A DNA stretch of 5,444 nucleotides, taken from contig PFLI01000053.1 in assembly GCA_002785065.1 (NCBI GenBank), forward strand, positions 1 to 5,444, written 5' to 3'. The first letter of the stretch is position 1. Every line of letters starts with the position of its first letter. A program made the position numbers and the translations under genes. The stretch is from Candidatus Roizmanbacteria bacterium CG_4_10_14_0_8_um_filter_33_9. Its GTDB lineage: Bacteria > Patescibacteriota > Microgenomatia > UBA1406 > GWC2-37-13. Of the stretch, positions 2,943 to 5,444 are shown piece after piece. The notes beneath the pieces were generated by a model that made no database searches, was not told the DNA's origin, and saw only the letters and a list, made by a program, of their open reading frames with translations.

Positions 2943-5297
2943 TTATTCATATAATTTTTTTTGGAAAGAAAAAAATGTCTCACGAATCTTTTCCACACTT
3001 CCTAGAGCATCTTCCGCATCAGCAATAGCATGATATTTCAAATTCAAAAGTATAGGTAGTTTCTCCTCATCTAGTTCTTCGTATCCTGTTTCTTCGTACT
3101 TTTTCAATACGAAATTCAGAAAATCTTCTTCTTTATCGGAAAGATGTTCAAAAATGTGATCTTTGTTTCCTTCAACTCGCTCTTTTCGTGTAATAAGAGG
3201 ATTATTATACGCAAGGAATAAAAGTACATCATAAAAATCACACTGTTTTGCATTGACGATCCGGGAAATATTCTCAATCTGTTCCAAGTCTATACCCAAA
3301 TCATAAAGCCGTTCTAGGAATCGTTTTCTAGTAGTAGGATTTGACCATATACTTCGAAGTTCATCTTCATTTTTAAACAGATCCGGTAATACTCCATAAA
3401 GACTTTGAATAAACTCTTCTGATGACATCGGTTTCCCATCAGCACCCCAAAATGAAGTGGAAATCATATGTTGAATCTCTCGCTCTTTACCATCGCGTAA
3501 TTTTATTTTTATCTTTTTCTTTCTACCACACACACATGGTGATTTACCACATATCGGACAAGGCTCTTTTGGTGGTTTCTCACAAACACATGGTCTTTGC
3601 CCACAAAAAGGACATACTTTTACTATTTTTTCACAAATACAGGGGTTTTGACCACACTTTGAGCAAAATTCCTCTACCGGTTCACCATCCCATTCGGGAT
3701 CTAGGAAAAGCTTATATGCATCTACAAAATCAAGAATGGTAAAATATTCCTTACCATCAAATAATCTGGTACCACGCCCGATAATCTGTTTAAACTCAAT
3801 CATTGAATTGATCGGTCGCATAAGCACGATATTTCGAATATTCCGTGCATCCACTCCTGTAGAAAGCTTTTGTGACGTGGTTAATATTGTAGGAATGGTC
3901 TTTTCATTATCCTGAAAATCACGTAAATACTGTTCACCACGTGCTCCATCGTTTGCTGTTACTCTTTGGCAGTAAAAAGGGTCTTTGTTTTTCTTGTATT
4001 GATTAATCAGATCTCTTACTGCTAATGCGTGATCCTGTGTCGCACAAAAGACAATTGTTTTTTCATTTTGATTAATATTATCCAGCAGCAATTGAACTCG
4101 CTTTGCCTCACGCTCTTTTATTACAATAATTTTATTAAAGTCAGGCTCTTTATACACCTTACCTACTTCAATTTCTCCTTCAATTACCTGATCGTCAGAG
4201 ACATACACATACTCATCAAGGGTTGTATGTATTCGTTTCACCTTAAAAGGGGTAAGAAACCCATCATTCACACCTTCTTTAAGTGAATAAACATACAAAG
4301 GCTCACCGAAATATCTATATGTATCAACATTATCTTTCCTTTTGGGTGTTGCGGTTAGACCAAGCTGAACTGCTGGAGAAAAGTACTCTAAAATTCCACG
4401 CCAATTACCCTCATCATTTGCTCCTCCCCGATGACATTCATCAATGACAATGAAATCAAAAAAATCCGAAGGGTAATCACCGAAATACGGTGTTCCTTGC
4501 TTTCCACTCATAAAGGTCTGAAATATGGTGAAAAAGACACTCCCATTCATCGGTACTGCACCTTTCCTATGAATGTCTAATGGATTAATCCGAACTAGTG
4601 CATCTTCCGGAAATGCACCAAAGGTATTAAATGCTTGATCCGCAAGAATGTTTCTATCCGCAAGAAATAAAATTCTTGGACGCCGATTTCCATCGTGCTG
4701 CAAAGTCCAGCGCGTTTGATATAACTTCCAGGATATCTGAAATGCTATCGCAGTTTTGCCGGTACCTGTTGCTAAAGTGAGTAGTATCCGCTTTTTATCT
4801 TCAGCAATCGCATTCATGGCATTATTTATGGCTGATTCCTGGTAATATCGTTTCCCTAACTCTCCTTCAAGTGGAACAGAAGCAAATTTTTCTTTCCACT
4901 CGTTCTGATCTGAATATATCCTTTTCCACAATTCATCCGGGGAAGGAAAAGCGTCCACATATTCTTCCTTGCCGGATTTCATGGAAATTTGATAAATTTT
5001 CTTTCCATTCGTTGAATACGTGTACTCAATCTGCATCTTCTGGGCGTATGCTTTTGCTTGTGCAACACCCTCTGACGCCGGAAGTTCATCCTGCTTTGCC
5101 TCAATCACTGCCAGTTTTTGATTCTTGTATACGAGGATATAATCAGCAATTTCCGGTTTAGATCTCGTTCCACCAACAAGGATTCGTCCTTCCGTGATAC
5201 GGTACTCCCGTAATATTTTTGATCCTTCTATTTCTCCCCATCCGCAAGCCTTTAGCTTTGGATCAATATATTCAGCTCGTGTTTCTGCTTCGTTCAT
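2943..5297 (-). CDS. hsdR: type I restriction enzyme, R subunit (EcoEI-like)
   Basis: HsdR is the motor and nuclease subunit of a type I restriction-modification complex (R2M2S): it pulls DNA using ATP and cuts unmethylated DNA far from the target. The 784 residues are a usual length for the EcoEI/EcoKI-like class. The N-terminal nuclease has D52 in E-I-A-D-Y-I-L and E66-A-K68 in A-V-I-E-A-K-Q, a PD-(D/E)xK core. The helicase follows: Walker A A-T-G-T-G-K-T (176-182), D-E-C-H (286-289), T-A-T-P (315-318), V-F-C-A-T (about 416-420), T-G-V-D and Q-x-I-G-R-G-T-R (504-511). A cysteine-rich stretch (545-590) precedes the C-terminal region, K-I-K-I-K-L-R-D-G-K-E to the end, which resembles the EcoEI R C-terminal domain. 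All key motifs look intact. The ATG overlaps the hsdS stop as ATGA, so translation is probably coupled; no strong ribosome binding site is seen. Confidence 0.96.
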   Translation of the reverse strand: MNEAETRAEYIDPKLKACGWGEIEGSKILREYRITEGRILVGGTRSKPEIADYILVYKNQKLAVIEAKQDELPASEGVAQAKAYAQKMQIEYTYSTNGKKIYQISMKSGKEEYVDAFPSPDELWKRIYSDQNEWKEKFASVPLEGELGKRYYQESAINNAMNAIAEDKKRILLTLATGTGKTAIAFQISWKLYQTRWTLQHDGNRRPRILFLADRNILADQAFNTFGAFPEDALVRINPLDIHRKGAVPMNGSVFFTIFQTFMSGKQGTPYFGDYPSDFFDFIVIDECHRGGANDEGNWRGILEYFSPAVQLGLTATPKRKDNVDTYRYFGEPLYVYSLKEGVNDGFLTPFKVKRIHTTLDEYVYVSDDQVIEGEIEVGKVYKEPDFNKIIVIKEREAKRVQLLLDNINQNEKTIVFCATQDHALAVRDLINQYKKNKDPFYCQRVTANDGARGEQYLRDFQDNEKTIPTILTTSQKLSTGVDARNIRNIVLMRPINSMIEFKQIIGRGTRLFDGKEYFTILDFVDAYKLFLDPEWDGEPVEEFCSKCGQNPCICEKIVKVCPFCGQRPCVCEKPPKEPCPICGKSPCVCGRKKKIKIKLRDGKEREIQHMISTSFWGADGKPMSSEEFIQSLYGVLPDLFKNEDELRSIWSNPTTRKRFLERLYDLGIDLEQIENISRIVNAKQCDFYDVLLFLAYNNPLITRKERVEGNKDHIFEHLSDKEEDFLNFVLKKYEETGYEELDEEKLPILLNLKYHAIADAEDALGSVEKIRETFFSFQKKLYE
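3528..3665 (-). other. three tandem CxxCGxxPCxC motifs in HsdR
   Basis: Residues 545-555, 562-572 and 580-590 of HsdR read CSKCGQNPCIC, CPFCGQRPCVC and CPICGKSPCVC. These give twelve cysteines in a period of 17-18 residues, linked by lysine- and proline-rich stretches. Each looks able to bind a metal ion such as zinc. The block lies between the helicase core and the C-terminal region, where related proteins as I recall them have a proline- and charge-rich linker. Confidence 0.8.
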
Positions 5298-5444
5298 AAA
5301 GATTGTGTAAATGCCTTTTTCAAAACAGCTTTTTTAAGCTCGTCTAGATCAACAAGTTTTTGCTCTGTAGCACTTCTTACTTTTGTAATATTTTGAAAAA
5401 TTTTATCTAAAATCTTTACAATTCGCTTCTGCTCACCTAGATCC
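5294..5444 (-). CDS. hsdS: type I restriction enzyme, specificity subunit, C-terminal fragment
   Basis: Only the last 49 residues are inside the window; the rest lies beyond the right edge. The visible sequence is D-L-G-E-Q-K-R-I-V-K-I-L-D-K-I-F, then T-E-Q-K-L-V-D-L-D-E-L-K-K-A-V-L-K-K-A-F ending T-Q-S-L. This is the characteristic end of HsdS: the E-Q-x-x-I-V helix after the second target-recognition domain, then the closing helix L-x-x-L-K-x-x-x-L-x-x-A-F. HsdS selects the DNA target and holds HsdM and HsdR in the complex. Its TGA (5296-5294) shares four bases with the hsdR ATG (5297-5295), so the two genes are one transcription unit. hsdM is expected further upstream, outside the window. 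Confidence 0.92.
   Translation of the reverse strand, partial: DLGEQKRIVKILDKIFQNITKVRSATEQKLVDLDELKKAVLKKAFTQSL

Noticed and set aside
1824..4286. Plus-strand open frames of 85-108 codons opposite the PIN gene and hsdR (for example 1824-2147, 2241-2567, 3422-3742, 4029-4286)
   Set aside because: They lie wholly inside well-supported minus-strand genes with clear domains and have no recognisable protein features; they are antisense shadows.

Overview
The window is AT-rich bacterial DNA holding a tRNA gene with a small inserted element, a stretch rich in hairpins, and a minus-strand run of accessory and defence-type genes. The host cannot be fixed from this sequence alone. A tRNA-Glu(CTC) with no encoded CCA, a very small GIY-YIG gene lodged against its 3' end and repeats of the GCCGTAGCTTCAGCGAAGG type would all fit a candidate-phylum (Patescibacteria-like) genome. 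That is a weak inference from memory of similar loci. The standard genetic code fits: hsdS ends in TGA, and no in-frame TGA occurs across about 1150 codons of hsdR and the PIN gene.

Left part (1-455): tRNA-Glu is followed directly by a short gene for a single-domain GIY-YIG endonuclease. A perfect 17-bp copy of the tRNA 3' end lies just past that gene, and inverted and direct copies of a 19-bp motif flank or overlap the gene's ends. This looks like a tiny element of about 373 bp that entered the tRNA gene and left the tRNA intact. Middle-left (456-823): no convincing protein gene, but two strong structures. One is a hairpin with an A7 loop that probably followed the tRNA before the insertion. 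The other is a 131-bp palindromic unit (501-631) with TTAT on both sides, whose core is a 16-bp hairpin. It could be a MITE or a structured RNA. Nothing is recognised from 632 to 823.

Right part (824-5444): every gene lies on the minus strand. Read in that direction, the order is the C-terminus of hsdS (cut by the window edge), hsdR (ATGA overlap with hsdS), a 120-bp gap with a candidate promoter, a PIN-domain protein with a long unrecognised C-terminus, and a 275-codon unknown gene interrupted by one in-frame TGA. HsdS gives target recognition and HsdR gives DNA translocation and cleavage in a type I restriction-modification complex; hsdM is presumably beyond the right edge. The PIN protein is probably a ribonuclease. 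The broken gene next to it is helical and vaguely HEPN-like, and may be its functional partner. Together the right part reads as a defence island with one damaged member.
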